NCBI GenBank assembly: GCA_026418935.1
Contig: JAOAAJ010000016.1
Location: 1 to 50,405, forward strand
Length of the DNA: 50,405 nt
DNA from: Caloramator sp.
GTDB taxonomy: Bacteria > Bacillota > Clostridia > Clostridiales > Caloramatoraceae
Reading direction: 5' to 3'
The position numbers and the translations under genes were made by a program. The notes beneath the pieces are model-generated. The model was not told the origin of the DNA. It ran no database searches and saw nothing but the letters and a program-made list of their open reading frames with translations. This document shows positions 35,775 through 44,096 of this stretch, piece after piece (the first letter of the stretch is position 1; the number at the start of each line of letters is the position of its first letter).

Positions 35775-38402
35775 CTACCTCATCAAATCATCATATCTTC
35801 TTATAATTTTATCTATTTTGCTTTCTGATTTTATTACATTTACATCTATAGAGAAGTTATCCTTAACCTCAACATATCTTTTTATTATATTTTCAATCTT
35901 TGCTTTATTTAAAGTATCCATAATCCATTCTTTAAAGAAGGCAGATGTAACATTTAAAACCAATAAATTTCCCTTAACTTCAACTTCATCCACTATATTA
36001 AAGAATCCTAAAAAGGCTTCACTTCTTAATTTTAAGAAATTTCTAAAATCATTCCATTTAAATTGAAGCTCTTCTAATTTAAAATATTTATTTTCTTCTA
36101 CAACAACCTCTTCTACTCTCTTTGTTATCTTTGGACTCTCCTTAGTCTCTTTCATCATACCCTCTAAAGCCCAAAGAACCATCTTTTTATCTAAGTGGTA
36201 GTCCCCTACACAGGCAGGACATCCATCCTTACATTTACAATTTTTAACCATATTAACGGCATCAACTAAAACATCCTTTGCATAGTCAAAGGCCTTCTCT
36301 GTAAAACCTAATCCACCTGGATATAAATCATATAAAATAACATAGGCCCTTTTTATTTCTCCATCCTTTTCAACTGTGTTGAACATAGTTGCCCCAATAT
36401 CCTCAGATGTTGCCATTGTCCTTATTCTTGCTGCAGTAAGAAGTGCGTGCTTTATTCCATTATAATAATTAAATTCTGTATATAGATTTAAAACATCATC
36501 AACATCCTCAGGGATTAAATACCAAAGCCCTTCAGTTTCAAGGGTTGTAAAAAGGTTATCCTTTATTGACTCAAAACCTAAGTTTTGCCTATTATGGAAC
36601 TGTATCATCTTATATGCCACAACTGCCTCCTTGATTAATACATCTCCGAAGGTTGCAGTAGTTCTTGCAAATTCAACATTTTTAAATTCATTTATTATAT
36701 TTACCATTGTATCTGTAAATGGTACAGTAAAATAATTAACTTCTATTGGAAAAACTGTCGCTATTCTATTTACTAAATCAAGCTTTTCCACCATATACTG
36801 CACTCCATCATGCATATAGATTGCCTTTTCATATACTTCGTGGAAGGCCTGATACTCATCCATCTCTGTCAACATCTCTCCATTTACTTTATTTATAACC
36901 TTATAAATATCCCTTGAAATGTTTCTTAAACTAAAATCTCCTGCAGGATGTTCTTTTCCTATCCAAGTAAATATTCCACCGTCATTTTTAAGCTCTCCTG
37001 CCTTTAAAAGAACAGGTATTATCTCTGCAATATCTGGAAATAGTTCTGCATCATCAAGTGCAAGTGGAAGTTCTGCTGCAGCTGCCCTTACATGGGCAAG
37101 CTGAATAAAAAGGTTATTCTTATCTAAAACTGCATTTTCTACACCTGTCTTTAATAAAAACTCGCTATTTACTGCAATATATTGGTCAATTGGTCCCACA
37201 TCAAGTATTAGTATTCCCACAGCTTCTTTACGCCTTCCAGCACGTCCTACCTGCTGCCAAAAGGATGCCTTAGTACCTGGAAATCCTGAACAAATAACAA
37301 TGTCAATATCACCTATATCTATTCCAAGCTCCAGTGCATTTGTTGCAATAACTCCATTTATATCTCCCTTGACAAGCCTTTTTTCTATATCCTTTCTTTC
37401 TTCCTTTTTATATCCTCCTCTATAGCCTGCTATCTTATCAGTTAAATCAAGTAGACTTGGAACATCTTCTACATTTGCTAACTTATCACGCGTCTCCTTT
37501 AATACAACCTCAACTTCACGCCTGCTCTTACAAAACGTGATAAACCTTCTTCCATTTTGAATCATATCTGGTATAATCTCTGCTGCCTCTTCTTCTGGCG
37601 TCTTACGATATTCTGAATCTCTGACATATGGAGGCTGCCAAATATAAATATGCTTTTTATGAGATGGTGACCCATCCTTCTTAACATGATAGAATTCTTT
37701 ACCTGTTAATGTTTCTGCAAGTTCCTTTGGATTTGCTATAGTTGCTGAACTAAAAAGATATTGAGGGTTTGATCTGTAGTATTTGCAAATTCTTTTTAAC
37801 CTTCTTATTATATTTGCCATATGCGAACCAAAGGCTCCTCTATAAACGTGAAGCTCATCAACAACAAAGAACTTCAACTTAGAAAAAACATGATTAAACC
37901 CAAATAAACTGTGGTTTGGTAAAAAAGCTGAATTTAGCATCTCAGGGTTTGTAAGAATTATGTTTGCTGTTTTTCTTATCCTTGTTCTTTCGTTAGGGGG
38001 TGTATCCCCATCATATATTCCTGCTGATATTCTATCTTCTCCAAAATACTCAATAAATGGTAGTATATTTCTAAATTGATCATTTGCAAGAGCCTTTGTA
38101 GGATATACAAATATAGCTCTTGTTTTATTGTCTTTAAGTATTTCATCTATTACTGGAAGTAAAAAGCTTAGAGTTTTGCCACTTGCAGTTTGAGTTGTTA
38201 TAATAACATTTTCACCCTGCTTTGAGTGTTCAAACATCTCCTTCTGATGTGAATAAAGTTTAGTAAACCCTCTTTTTATTAAAAATTCCTTTAATTCATC
38301 AGATAACTCCTTTGGAAAATCAACATAGCTTGCAGGTCTTTCATCTATACTAATTTGAGAAATAATTCTATTATTAAATAACTCTAACTCCTTTAGATAC
38401 AA
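35775..38402 (-). CDS. mrfA: MrfA/YprA-like DEAH-type helicase with DUF1998 zinc domain
   Basis: Superfamily 2 helicase of 875 residues, related to B. subtilis MrfA (YprA), a mitomycin-lesion repair helicase. RecA domain 1 has TTQTASGKTLSFLLP and the DELH box (VVDELHVYRGAFGSH). Domain 2 has ATNALELGIDIGDID and QVGRAGRR. The C-terminal DUF1998-type zinc cluster is CKCKDGCPACVGDYH. B. subtilis has the exonuclease partner MrfB next door; here the next gene is a UvrD-like helicase instead. Start: GTG 38411 abuts GAGAGG, so TTG 38402, eight bases after it, is preferred. A promoter (TTGAAT-17-TAAAAT, 38421-38449) lies upstream. Confidence 0.9.
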   Translation of the reverse strand: MYLKELELFNNRIISQISIDERPASYVDFPKELSDELKEFLIKRGFTKLYSHQKEMFEHSKQGENVIITTQTASGKTLSFLLPVIDEILKDNKTRAIFVYPTKALANDQFRNILPFIEYFGEDRISAGIYDGDTPPNERTRIRKTANIILTNPEMLNSAFLPNHSLFGFNHVFSKLKFFVVDELHVYRGAFGSHMANIIRRLKRICKYYRSNPQYLFSSATIANPKELAETLTGKEFYHVKKDGSPSHKKHIYIWQPPYVRDSEYRKTPEEEAAEIIPDMIQNGRRFITFCKSRREVEVVLKETRDKLANVEDVPSLLDLTDKIAGYRGGYKKEERKDIEKRLVKGDINGVIATNALELGIDIGDIDIVICSGFPGTKASFWQQVGRAGRRKEAVGILILDVGPIDQYIAVNSEFLLKTGVENAVLDKNNLFIQLAHVRAAAAELPLALDDAELFPDIAEIIPVLLKAGELKNDGGIFTWIGKEHPAGDFSLRNISRDIYKVINKVNGEMLTEMDEYQAFHEVYEKAIYMHDGVQYMVEKLDLVNRIATVFPIEVNYFTVPFTDTMVNIINEFKNVEFARTTATFGDVLIKEAVVAYKMIQFHNRQNLGFESIKDNLFTTLETEGLWYLIPEDVDDVLNLYTEFNYYNGIKHALLTAARIRTMATSEDIGATMFNTVEKDGEIKRAYVILYDLYPGGLGFTEKAFDYAKDVLVDAVNMVKNCKCKDGCPACVGDYHLDKKMVLWALEGMMKETKESPKITKRVEEVVVEENKYFKLEELQFKWNDFRNFLKLRSEAFLGFFNIVDEVEVKGNLLVLNVTSAFFKEWIMDTLNKAKIENIIKRYVEVKDNFSIDVNVIKSESKIDKIIRRYDDLMR

Positions 38403-38420
38403 TTTAATCACCTCTCTTTA

Positions 38421-38449
38421 ATTTTATACTTTTAAAAGTATTTATTCAA
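38421..38449 (-). promoter_or_regulatory. Probable promoter of the mrfA-led operon
   Basis: Minus strand -35 TTGAAT (38444-38449), 17-base spacer, -10 TAAAAT (38421-38426). It lies just before the helicase start. Confidence 0.55.
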
Positions 38450-38471
38450 ATGTATAATTGATATAGATGGT

Positions 38472-38510
38472 TGTTAAGATTATGTTAATCCCATATTATG
38501 TATTGGTTAA
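38472..38510 (-). promoter_or_regulatory. Pho-box-like phased repeats facing the mrfA operon
   Basis: Read on the minus strand, TTAACC (38505-38510), a weak ATAATA (38494-38499), TTAACA (38483-38488) and TTAACA (38472-38477) recur every 11 bases. This is the mirror of the set at 38524-38551. It matches the PhoP/PhoB direct-repeat pattern; regulation of the mrfA-to-LtaS operon by phosphate is inference. Confidence 0.5.
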
Positions 38511-38523
38511 ATATTTTCTTTTA

Positions 38524-38551
38524 TTAACATAAACTTAACACAGATTTAACA
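38524..38551 (+). promoter_or_regulatory. Pho-box: three TTAACA repeats at 11-bp spacing
   Basis: TTAACA occurs exactly at 38524, 38535 and 38546, each separated by five bases, the pattern bound by PhoP of Firmicutes. A -10 box TATAAT follows at 38561-38566 without a good -35, as expected for an activated promoter. The downstream gene is a Na/phosphate cotransporter. Confidence 0.75.
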
Positions 38552-38560
38552 TTGAATAAG

Positions 38561-38566
38561 TATAAT
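38561..38566 (+). promoter_or_regulatory. -10 box of the Na/Pi cotransporter gene
   Basis: TATAAT nine bases after the last Pho-box repeat. Transcription would start near 38573, giving a leader of about 100 bases. Confidence 0.6.
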
Positions 38567-38618
38567 TTTAATCGTCTGTTGAAAAATATCTATTAACTAA
38601 TTTTATTGTCGAAAAAGG

Positions 38619-38646
38619 ACGCGTAAAAATTTACCTATTTACGCGT
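38619..38646 (+). other. Leader hairpin upstream of the Na/Pi cotransporter gene
   Basis: ACGCGTAAA (38619-38627) pairs with TTTACGCGT (38638-38646) over a ten-base loop in the predicted leader, 29 bases before the ATG. There is only a short T-run after it, so a full terminator is doubtful. It may stabilise the mRNA or attenuate transcription. Confidence 0.5.
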
Positions 38647-38675
38647 TTTAATAATGTAAAAGATGGGGGTATATT

Positions 38676-40286
38676 ATGAACGCAAAAATGGTTTTTGAAC
38701 TGTTAGGTGGCCTTGGTCTTTTCGTCTATGGTATGCATTTGATGGGAGGAGGACTCCAAAAGGCTGCAGGAGAAAAACTAAAAAGAATACTTGAAGTTTT
38801 AACTACTAACAGAGTTCTTGCAATAACTGTAGGTACAGTTGTTACTGCAATTATCCAAAGTTCTTCTGCAACAACTGTTATGACAGTTGGTTTTGTTAAC
38901 GCTGGACTTATGAATCTATATCAAGCAGCAGGCGTTATAATGGGAGCAAACATTGGTACTACTATGACTGCACAGCTTATAGCTTTTAAACTTACTGATA
39001 TTGCTCCATTAATTCTTGCAATTGGTGCTGCAATGCTTATGTTTTCAAGCAAAAAGAAAACTAAGGATATTGGAGAAATAGTATTTGGTTTTGGTGTTCT
39101 ATTTGTTGGTATGAAGATGATGGAACATTCAATGAAACCTCTTGCTCAAATGGATGGATTTAGAAACTTAATCATAACTTTAGGAACTCATCCAATACTT
39201 GGAGTATTAGTTGGACTTGGAATGACAGCAGTAGTTCAAAGTAGTAGTGCTACAATAGGTATTCTTCAAGCTCTTGCTGGAATAAATGCACTACCTCTTA
39301 ATGTTGCTCTACCAATATTATTTGGTGACAACATTGGTACCTGTGTTACAGCAATGCTTGCAAGTATTGGAGCAAATAAAAATGCAAGAAGAGCATCCCT
39401 TATACACCTTTCATTTAATGTAATTGGTACAGTTATATTTATGTCAATATTACCTATAGTAGTTAAGCTAATTCCTATCCTTGGTGGAGATATAAAGAGA
39501 CAAATAGCAAATGCTCATACAATATTCAACTTAACAAACGTAATAATTCAAGCTCCATTTATACCTCTACTTGTTAAGTGGGTTAAATGGTTAGTTCCTG
39601 GAGAAGAAAAAGAAGCAACAACAATGACTTTAGAGCACTTAGACTCAAGACTTCTTGAAACTCCTTCTATAGCAGTAGGTCAAGTTATTAAAGAAATTTC
39701 AAGAATGGGACAAATTGCTTCAGAAAATTTAACAAGATCAATGGAAGCCTTCTTTAATGAGGATACAAAGCTTATAAATAAAGTATTTGAAGTAGAACAA
39801 GTTGTAAACTTTCTTGAAAGAGAAATAACATCCTTTATGGTAGCATTATCAAATACTTCTCTTTCAGAACACGATTCAGAGATTATAACTTCTCTATTCC
39901 ATGTTGTAAATGACATCGAAAGAATAGGTGACCACGCTGATAACATAGCAGAACTTGCACAATACAGAATTGATAATAAGTTAGTGTTTTCAGATGATGC
40001 AATAAAAGAACTTCACGAAATATATAATGTAGCAAAATACGCAGTAGATTCATCAATTGATGCTCTTAAGAATTTTGATTTTGGTTTAGCACAAAAGGTT
40101 CTTGAGGCTGAAGGTAAAATAGATATGATGGAAAAACAACTTAGAAATGAGCATATAGATAGATTAAACAAGGGCGTATGCTCAACTTCAAGTGGAACAA
40201 TATTCTTAGATTTAATTAGTAATATAGAGAGAATTGGTGATCACTCAAATAACATTGCACAAATGGTTCTTGATTTTAAGGAGTGA
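38676..40286 (+). CDS. Na+/phosphate cotransporter with C-terminal PhoU domain (NptA/YjbB type)
   Basis: 536 residues. The N-terminal 1-310 are two inverted Na/Pi-II repeats with the signature QSSSATT (61-67) and QSSSATI (187-193) motifs that bind sodium and phosphate, plus GANIGTTMTA and GDNIGTCVTA. The C-terminal 330-536 is a PhoU-like helical domain with two repeats containing VNDIERIGDHADNIAE and NIERIGDHSNNIAQ. It imports or exports phosphate across the membrane, with the PhoU part likely regulating. GGGGG precedes the ATG. The upstream Pho-box suggests induction in low phosphate. It slightly precedes and may be coupled to the 71-aa CxxC gene. Confidence 0.95.
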   Translation: MNAKMVFELLGGLGLFVYGMHLMGGGLQKAAGEKLKRILEVLTTNRVLAITVGTVVTAIIQSSSATTVMTVGFVNAGLMNLYQAAGVIMGANIGTTMTAQLIAFKLTDIAPLILAIGAAMLMFSSKKKTKDIGEIVFGFGVLFVGMKMMEHSMKPLAQMDGFRNLIITLGTHPILGVLVGLGMTAVVQSSSATIGILQALAGINALPLNVALPILFGDNIGTCVTAMLASIGANKNARRASLIHLSFNVIGTVIFMSILPIVVKLIPILGGDIKRQIANAHTIFNLTNVIIQAPFIPLLVKWVKWLVPGEEKEATTMTLEHLDSRLLETPSIAVGQVIKEISRMGQIASENLTRSMEAFFNEDTKLINKVFEVEQVVNFLEREITSFMVALSNTSLSEHDSEIITSLFHVVNDIERIGDHADNIAELAQYRIDNKLVFSDDAIKELHEIYNVAKYAVDSSIDALKNFDFGLAQKVLEAEGKIDMMEKQLRNEHIDRLNKGVCSTSSGTIFLDLISNIERIGDHSNNIAQMVLDFKE

Positions 40287-40291
40287 AAAAT

Positions 40292-40507
40292 ATGAGAAGA
40301 TATGAAGAACCTTACTATGGAAAAAGGTATTTATATGATATAGAAAAAAAGACTTTGCACGATTTAGTAAATGAAAAGCCGGAATGTAATATTGACAACA
40401 TAGATAAAGAAGCTATAGATATGTATAGTTCACTAAATGAAGCTTCACTACTATTAGACCATCCCTTCTATTATCCTTGTCCACACTGTATGAAGAAGGA
40501 TGAATAA
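40292..40507 (+). CDS. Small CxxC protein of unknown function, 71 aa
   Basis: 71 residues starting MRRYEEPYYGKRYLYDIEKKTLHDL and ending with a PCPHCMKKDE tail, a CxxC pair that could hold a metal. No membrane segment; acidic overall. ATG 40292 has AAGGAG at the end of the transporter gene (the earlier GTG overlaps that stop and the site). It lies five bases after the transporter stop, so the two are co-transcribed, and a strong terminator follows. The family is not recognised. A role with the phosphate transporter is a guess from position. Confidence 0.8.
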   Translation: MRRYEEPYYGKRYLYDIEKKTLHDLVNEKPECNIDNIDKEAIDMYSSLNEASLLLDHPFYYPCPHCMKKDE

Positions 40508-40514
40508 TTAATAT

Positions 40515-40566
40515 AAGGTGCCACACTTTGGGTGTTTTAAATAACCAATGTGCTTGGCACCTTTTT
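40515..40566 (+). terminator. Terminator after the 71-aa gene
   Basis: AAGGTGCCA (40515-40523) pairs with TGGCACCTT (40555-40563), with an inner CACTTTGG/CCAATGTG stem, followed by TTTTT. Confidence 0.92.
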
Positions 40567-40670
40567 AGATATTTTTTTACGATAAAATAACTTTATTATA
40601 CTTTTTTCTGTAATTTAAAAAATCATTTTGATATAATAATATTAATGAAATTATCATTGGGGGAATACTG

Positions 40671-42272
40671 ATGAAAACACAAATTTATAATTTATTAGGT
40701 GGCATAGGTTTACTTATTTTTTCACTTTCAATGCTTAGCCATTCATCACAAAATTATTTTAGCTCTTGGTTTCATAATAAATTTAGACATAAAAATACCA
40801 ATAGATTATATTCTCTGTTTGAAGGAATTATATTTTCATTTATAACTGAAAGTAGTACTATTTCAGCAACAACCTATTCAAGTATTCTTGAAGCAGGTTC
40901 TATTGATTTTGTTAATATTTTATATTTTATATCTGGTGTAAATATTGGTGCCTCATTAATTCCTATGATTATTCTTTTTAATTTCTCAATAATTCCTTAC
41001 CTTTTAGTGTTTATAGGTACATTTTTAATTATATTTGTTAATAAAAACACTAAGAAAAACATATATAATTTAGGTCAGGTTCTTTTAAGTATTGGACTTC
41101 TTTTAGTATCTTTAATATATATAAAATCAGGAACAATAGAAAATCAGCTAATTCACCTTATAAAAAATAATTATATCTCAAGCTTCTTTATAGGCATAAT
41201 AACTGCTCTTATTTTTAGAAGTAGCAATGCTGTAGTTATACTACTTATACCATTTGTACTAAACAACATAATAGGTTTTAATTCTGCTCTATTTACTGTA
41301 ATAGGTGCTAATATAGGTTCTTCACTTTACGTTTTAATTAAATCCTATAAACAGGAAAGACATATTATAATTACATCCTTCATACATTTGATAATTAATA
41401 TAATGGGTGCTTTTTCAATATATATTATTTATTTAATTCATCCGTTATTCTTTTATGCAACACCCTATATGTCCTTAAATATAATAATCTTGCATGTTTT
41501 AACTAATATACTTGGCTCATTAATATCAATATTACTTTCAAATTCAATAATAAAGGGACTTCTAAATAATATATATCCTCTTAAAACAAATAATACCACA
41601 AAAAGGTTCAAATATTTAAATCCTATTGTTACAAATACACCTTCTGTTGCAATTGAACAATGTATAAAAGAAATTAGTAGAATGGGAGAAATTGCTCTAA
41701 TTAATCTTGAAAAGTCCTTTGGTCTTATATTTGACTTTAGAAGAAATAGTATAAACCAAATACAAAAGGATGAGGATTTGCTTGATTATCTTGAGGATGC
41801 ATTAATGAATTTCTTAACTTCACTCTCAATGAAAAATCCAACTTATGGTGAATCTGAAGTAATTATGAGTCTCTATAATATGATTAATGACATGGAACGT
41901 GTTGGAGATCACGCTATAAATCTTTTAGACCTTGCTGAATATAAATTTAACCACTATATTAATTTTTCTGAAGAGGCATCTGTTGAGTTAAAGTACTTCT
42001 TTGAACTATGTCACACTTCATTTATTAAGTCTCTTGAGGCTTTAGAGGATAGAGACTTAGAGAAAATAAATGAAGTTATTGAACTTGAACAAAAGATTGA
42101 TGCAGTTGAAAAACAACTAAGAAAAGACCATATAGATAGGCTAAACAAATGTATATGTAATCCAAACAGTGGTATGATATTCCTTGATTGTTTAACAAAC
42201 CTTGAAAGAGTTGGAGACCATGCGTATAAAATAGCCCTAACTACAAGGGATATAATAAAGATATTACAGTAG
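40671..42272 (+). CDS. Degenerate Na/Pi cotransporter paralogue with intact PhoU domain
   Basis: 533 residues with the same two-part plan as the gene at 38676: membrane domain (1-310) and PhoU domain (325-533). The substrate motifs are lost. The first QSSSATT is replaced by ESSTISATT (60-68) and the second by RSSNAVV (183-189). GVNIGASLIP and GANIGSSLYV remain. The PhoU repeats are well kept (MINDMERVGDHAINLLD, LTNLERVGDHAYKIAL). The membrane part may therefore be a sensor or anchor rather than a transporter (inference). Own ATG behind GGGGGAA. It is separated from the first copy by a terminator and ends at a terminator shared with cwlD. A possible -10 TATAAT lies at 40632-40637. Confidence 0.9.
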   Translation: MKTQIYNLLGGIGLLIFSLSMLSHSSQNYFSSWFHNKFRHKNTNRLYSLFEGIIFSFITESSTISATTYSSILEAGSIDFVNILYFISGVNIGASLIPMIILFNFSIIPYLLVFIGTFLIIFVNKNTKKNIYNLGQVLLSIGLLLVSLIYIKSGTIENQLIHLIKNNYISSFFIGIITALIFRSSNAVVILLIPFVLNNIIGFNSALFTVIGANIGSSLYVLIKSYKQERHIIITSFIHLIINIMGAFSIYIIYLIHPLFFYATPYMSLNIIILHVLTNILGSLISILLSNSIIKGLLNNIYPLKTNNTTKRFKYLNPIVTNTPSVAIEQCIKEISRMGEIALINLEKSFGLIFDFRRNSINQIQKDEDLLDYLEDALMNFLTSLSMKNPTYGESEVIMSLYNMINDMERVGDHAINLLDLAEYKFNHYINFSEEASVELKYFFELCHTSFIKSLEALEDRDLEKINEVIELEQKIDAVEKQLRKDHIDRLNKCICNPNSGMIFLDCLTNLERVGDHAYKIALTTRDIIKILQ

Positions 42273-42281
42273 GAATAAATC

Positions 42282-42316
42282 AAATAGTCCTTAAAGTTTA
42301 ACTTTAAGGACTATTT
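42282..42316. terminator. Bidirectional terminator between the PhoU-domain gene and cwlD
   Basis: A perfect 15-base stem (42282-42296 with 42302-42316) with a five-base loop lies between two convergent genes. It begins with AAA and ends with TTT. Confidence 0.88.
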
Positions 42317-42325
42317 ATATTATGT

Positions 42326-43003
42326 TTATTTATTATTTCCCAGGTAATATGTCAAAATACCTTTAAATATAGCCCAAGCTATTTTATTTTGGTAGACTTC
42401 TGATTTAAGTAGCTGCTCTTCTTCATAGTTTGATAAAAATCCGCATTCTATTAAAATCGAAGGTATTTCATTATCTCTTATTACATATATATCATTTGTA
42501 CCTTTTGCTTCCCTCCTATTACCTCTATTTAGTGTTTTAATTAACTCCTGTTGCACGAGTTTAGCTATTTTTTCACTCTCTATATCATTTTTTGGGAAAA
42601 AAACTTGTGCACCGTAGTACTGACTTTCTGGGAAGAAGTTTAGATGTATACTAATAAATAGATTTGCCCTATATTTTTTTATAAACTGCTTTCTATTTCG
42701 TAAGTCTTCGTTCTTTTTATCACGTATTCTACCATATTCACTATATAGGCCCTCATCAATCTCTCTTATCATTATACAAGTATATCCTGCTTCCTCGAGA
42801 TAACCCTTAAGCTTTTGGGATATACTTAAGTTTATATCCTTTTCAATCGTTCCATCTCTTCCTATAGCACCAGGATCAATTCCGCCATGTCCTGCATCAA
42901 TTATTATAACTTTGTTTGTATTAAAGCCTAATACAGGCAGCTTAATATATAATATAAGGCTTAAGGTTATTATTAAAACAGCTACAACATATCTCTTTAT
43001 CAT
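42326..43003 (-). CDS. cwlD: N-acetylmuramoyl-L-alanine amidase CwlD
   Basis: 225-residue Amidase_3 zinc enzyme that cuts peptide side chains from muramic acid. CwlD does this in spore cortex to allow muramic-delta-lactam formation, so the host is probably a spore former. One N-terminal membrane helix (about 5-20, VVAVLIITLSLILYI) acts as signal anchor. Zinc and catalytic residues are in VIIDAGHGGIDPGA, GTIEKDINL, NLFISIHLNFF and SILIECGFLSN. The start is ATG 43003 because AAGGTGG lies five bases upstream; the GTG at 43012 overlaps that site. The gene is downstream of rpsI, a position also seen in bacilli. Confidence 0.9.
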   Translation of the reverse strand: MIKRYVVAVLIITLSLILYIKLPVLGFNTNKVIIIDAGHGGIDPGAIGRDGTIEKDINLSISQKLKGYLEEAGYTCIMIREIDEGLYSEYGRIRDKKNEDLRNRKQFIKKYRANLFISIHLNFFPESQYYGAQVFFPKNDIESEKIAKLVQQELIKTLNRGNRREAKGTNDIYVIRDNEIPSILIECGFLSNYEEEQLLKSEVYQNKIAWAIFKGILTYYLGNNK

Positions 43004-43069
43004 CTTAACCACCTTATTTTAGTTATTCAATAATTATTATATGCATAAGCAAAATAATAATAACAAAAG

Positions 43070-43105
43070 CAAAAAATAAAACAGGAACTGCAATGCAGTT
43101 CCTGT
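43070..43105 (-). terminator. Terminator of the rplM-rpsI unit
   Basis: ACAGGAACTG (43081-43090) pairs with CAGTTCCTGT (43096-43105). On the minus strand TTTTATTTTTT follows. It lies 15 bases beyond the rpsI stop. Confidence 0.93.
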
Positions 43106-43120
43106 ATATATAACAACAAA

Positions 43121-43513
43121 TTATCTCTTTGAGAATTGTGGTGCTCTTCTTGCCTTCTTTAGACCGTACTTCTTTCTTTCTACCATTCTTGGGTCTCTTG
43201 TTAGGAAACCTGCCTTCTTAAGAACTGGTCTTAAGTCAGCGTCAGCTTGAACAAGTGCTCTTGCTATGCCATGTCTTATAGCACCTGCTTGACCTGTAAA
43301 TCCACCACCGTGAACATTTACAAGTACATCGTACTTATCAAGTGTTCCTGTTAAAACAAGTGGTTGCTTTACTATAACCTTAAGAGTTTCAAGACCAAAG
43401 TAGTTGTCTATATCTCTTTTATTTATAACTATGTTTCCTTCTCCTGGAACTAATCTTACTCTTGCAACTGATGTCTTTCTTCTACCTGTTCCAAAGTATT
43501 GAACCTTTGCCAT
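43121..43513 (-). CDS. rpsI: 30S ribosomal protein S9
   Basis: 130 residues, normal length. It starts [21 protein letters not shown] and ends with the conserved basic tail [17 protein letters not shown], whose last residues reach the P-site t[22 protein letters not shown] is also typical. It lies 25 bases downstream of rplM, the universal partner. Confidence 0.98.
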   Translation of the reverse strand: MAKVQYFGTGRRKTSVARVRLVPGEGNIVINKRDIDNYFGLETLKVIVKQPLVLTGTLDKYDVLVNVHGGGFTGQAGAIRHGIARALVQADADLRPVLKKAGFLTRDPRMVERKKYGLKKARRAPQFSKR

Positions 43514-43538
43514 CTTTCCTTCCTCCCTTCACACCACA

Positions 43539-43973
43539 TTAATACTTTAATTCAAGTACTTCTGGCTTTTGAGCGTGGTGGTTATGTTCTGCACCTCTAT
43601 ATACCTTAAGCTTCTTTGCCATCTTTCTTCCAAGTGGTCCCTTTGGTAACATTCTTCTAACTGCTTCTTCTATTGCTAATTCTGGCTTAGTTTCTAAAAG
43701 TCTTCTATATGGGATTTCCTTTAGTCCACCTGGATATAGTGAGTGGTGTCTGTAAAGCTTTTGATCTAGCTTCTTACCAGTTAGAGCAATCTTATCAGCA
43801 TTTATAACGATTACGAAGTCACCAGTATCTACGTTTGGAGTATAGATTGCCTTATGCTTTCCTCTTAATATAGCAGCTATTTGGCTTGCAAGTCTTCCTA
43901 AAGTCTTGTCAGTAGCATCAACAACATACCATTTTCTTTCAACTTCTTGAGCTTTTGCCATGTATGTTTTCAT
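43539..43973 (-). CDS. rplM: 50S ribosomal protein L13
   Basis: 144 residues with family motifs [30 protein letters not shown] and [11 protein letters not shown], ending [14 protein letters not shown] 43973 ([15 protein letters not shown]) has AGGAGGG six bases upstream. It is the first gene of the rplM-rpsI unit and is preceded by its own promoter and a leader hairpin that may mediate autoregulation. Confidence 0.98.
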   Translation of the reverse strand: MKTYMAKAQEVERKWYVVDATDKTLGRLASQIAAILRGKHKAIYTPNVDTGDFVIVINADKIALTGKKLDQKLYRHHSLYPGGLKEIPYRRLLETKPELAIEEAVRRMLPKGPLGRKMAKKLKVYRGAEHNHHAQKPEVLELKY

Positions 43974-44007
43974 CGTTTTCCCTCCTTGACTTATTAAATC
44001 TCTCTAT

Positions 44008-44042
44008 CGATAAAGATCCGGGGCCAGTGGATCTTAGTATCG
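44008..44042 (-). promoter_or_regulatory. L13-leader-like hairpin
   Basis: In the rplM leader, CGATA and AAGATCC pair with GGATCTT and TATCG around a nine-base GC-rich loop, with a two-base bulge. Firmicutes carry an L13 autoregulatory leader at this place; position and compact shape agree, but I matched it by eye only. Confidence 0.6.
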
Positions 44043-44060
44043 TAAATTACACCATTTTTT

Positions 44061-44089
44061 ATTTTAATACATCGAGCCGGGTGTGTCAA
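44061..44089 (-). promoter_or_regulatory. Promoter of rplM-rpsI
   Basis: Minus strand -35 TTGACA (44084-44089), 17-base spacer, -10 TAAAAT (44061-44066). It lies directly after the truA stop, giving a leader of about 80 bases. Confidence 0.8.
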
Positions 44090-44096
44090 GCTTATT

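Noticed and set aside
40671-42272. Degenerate Na/Pi paralogue as a pseudogene
   Set aside because: Full-length open frame, good ribosome binding site and well-conserved PhoU motifs argue for a functional protein.
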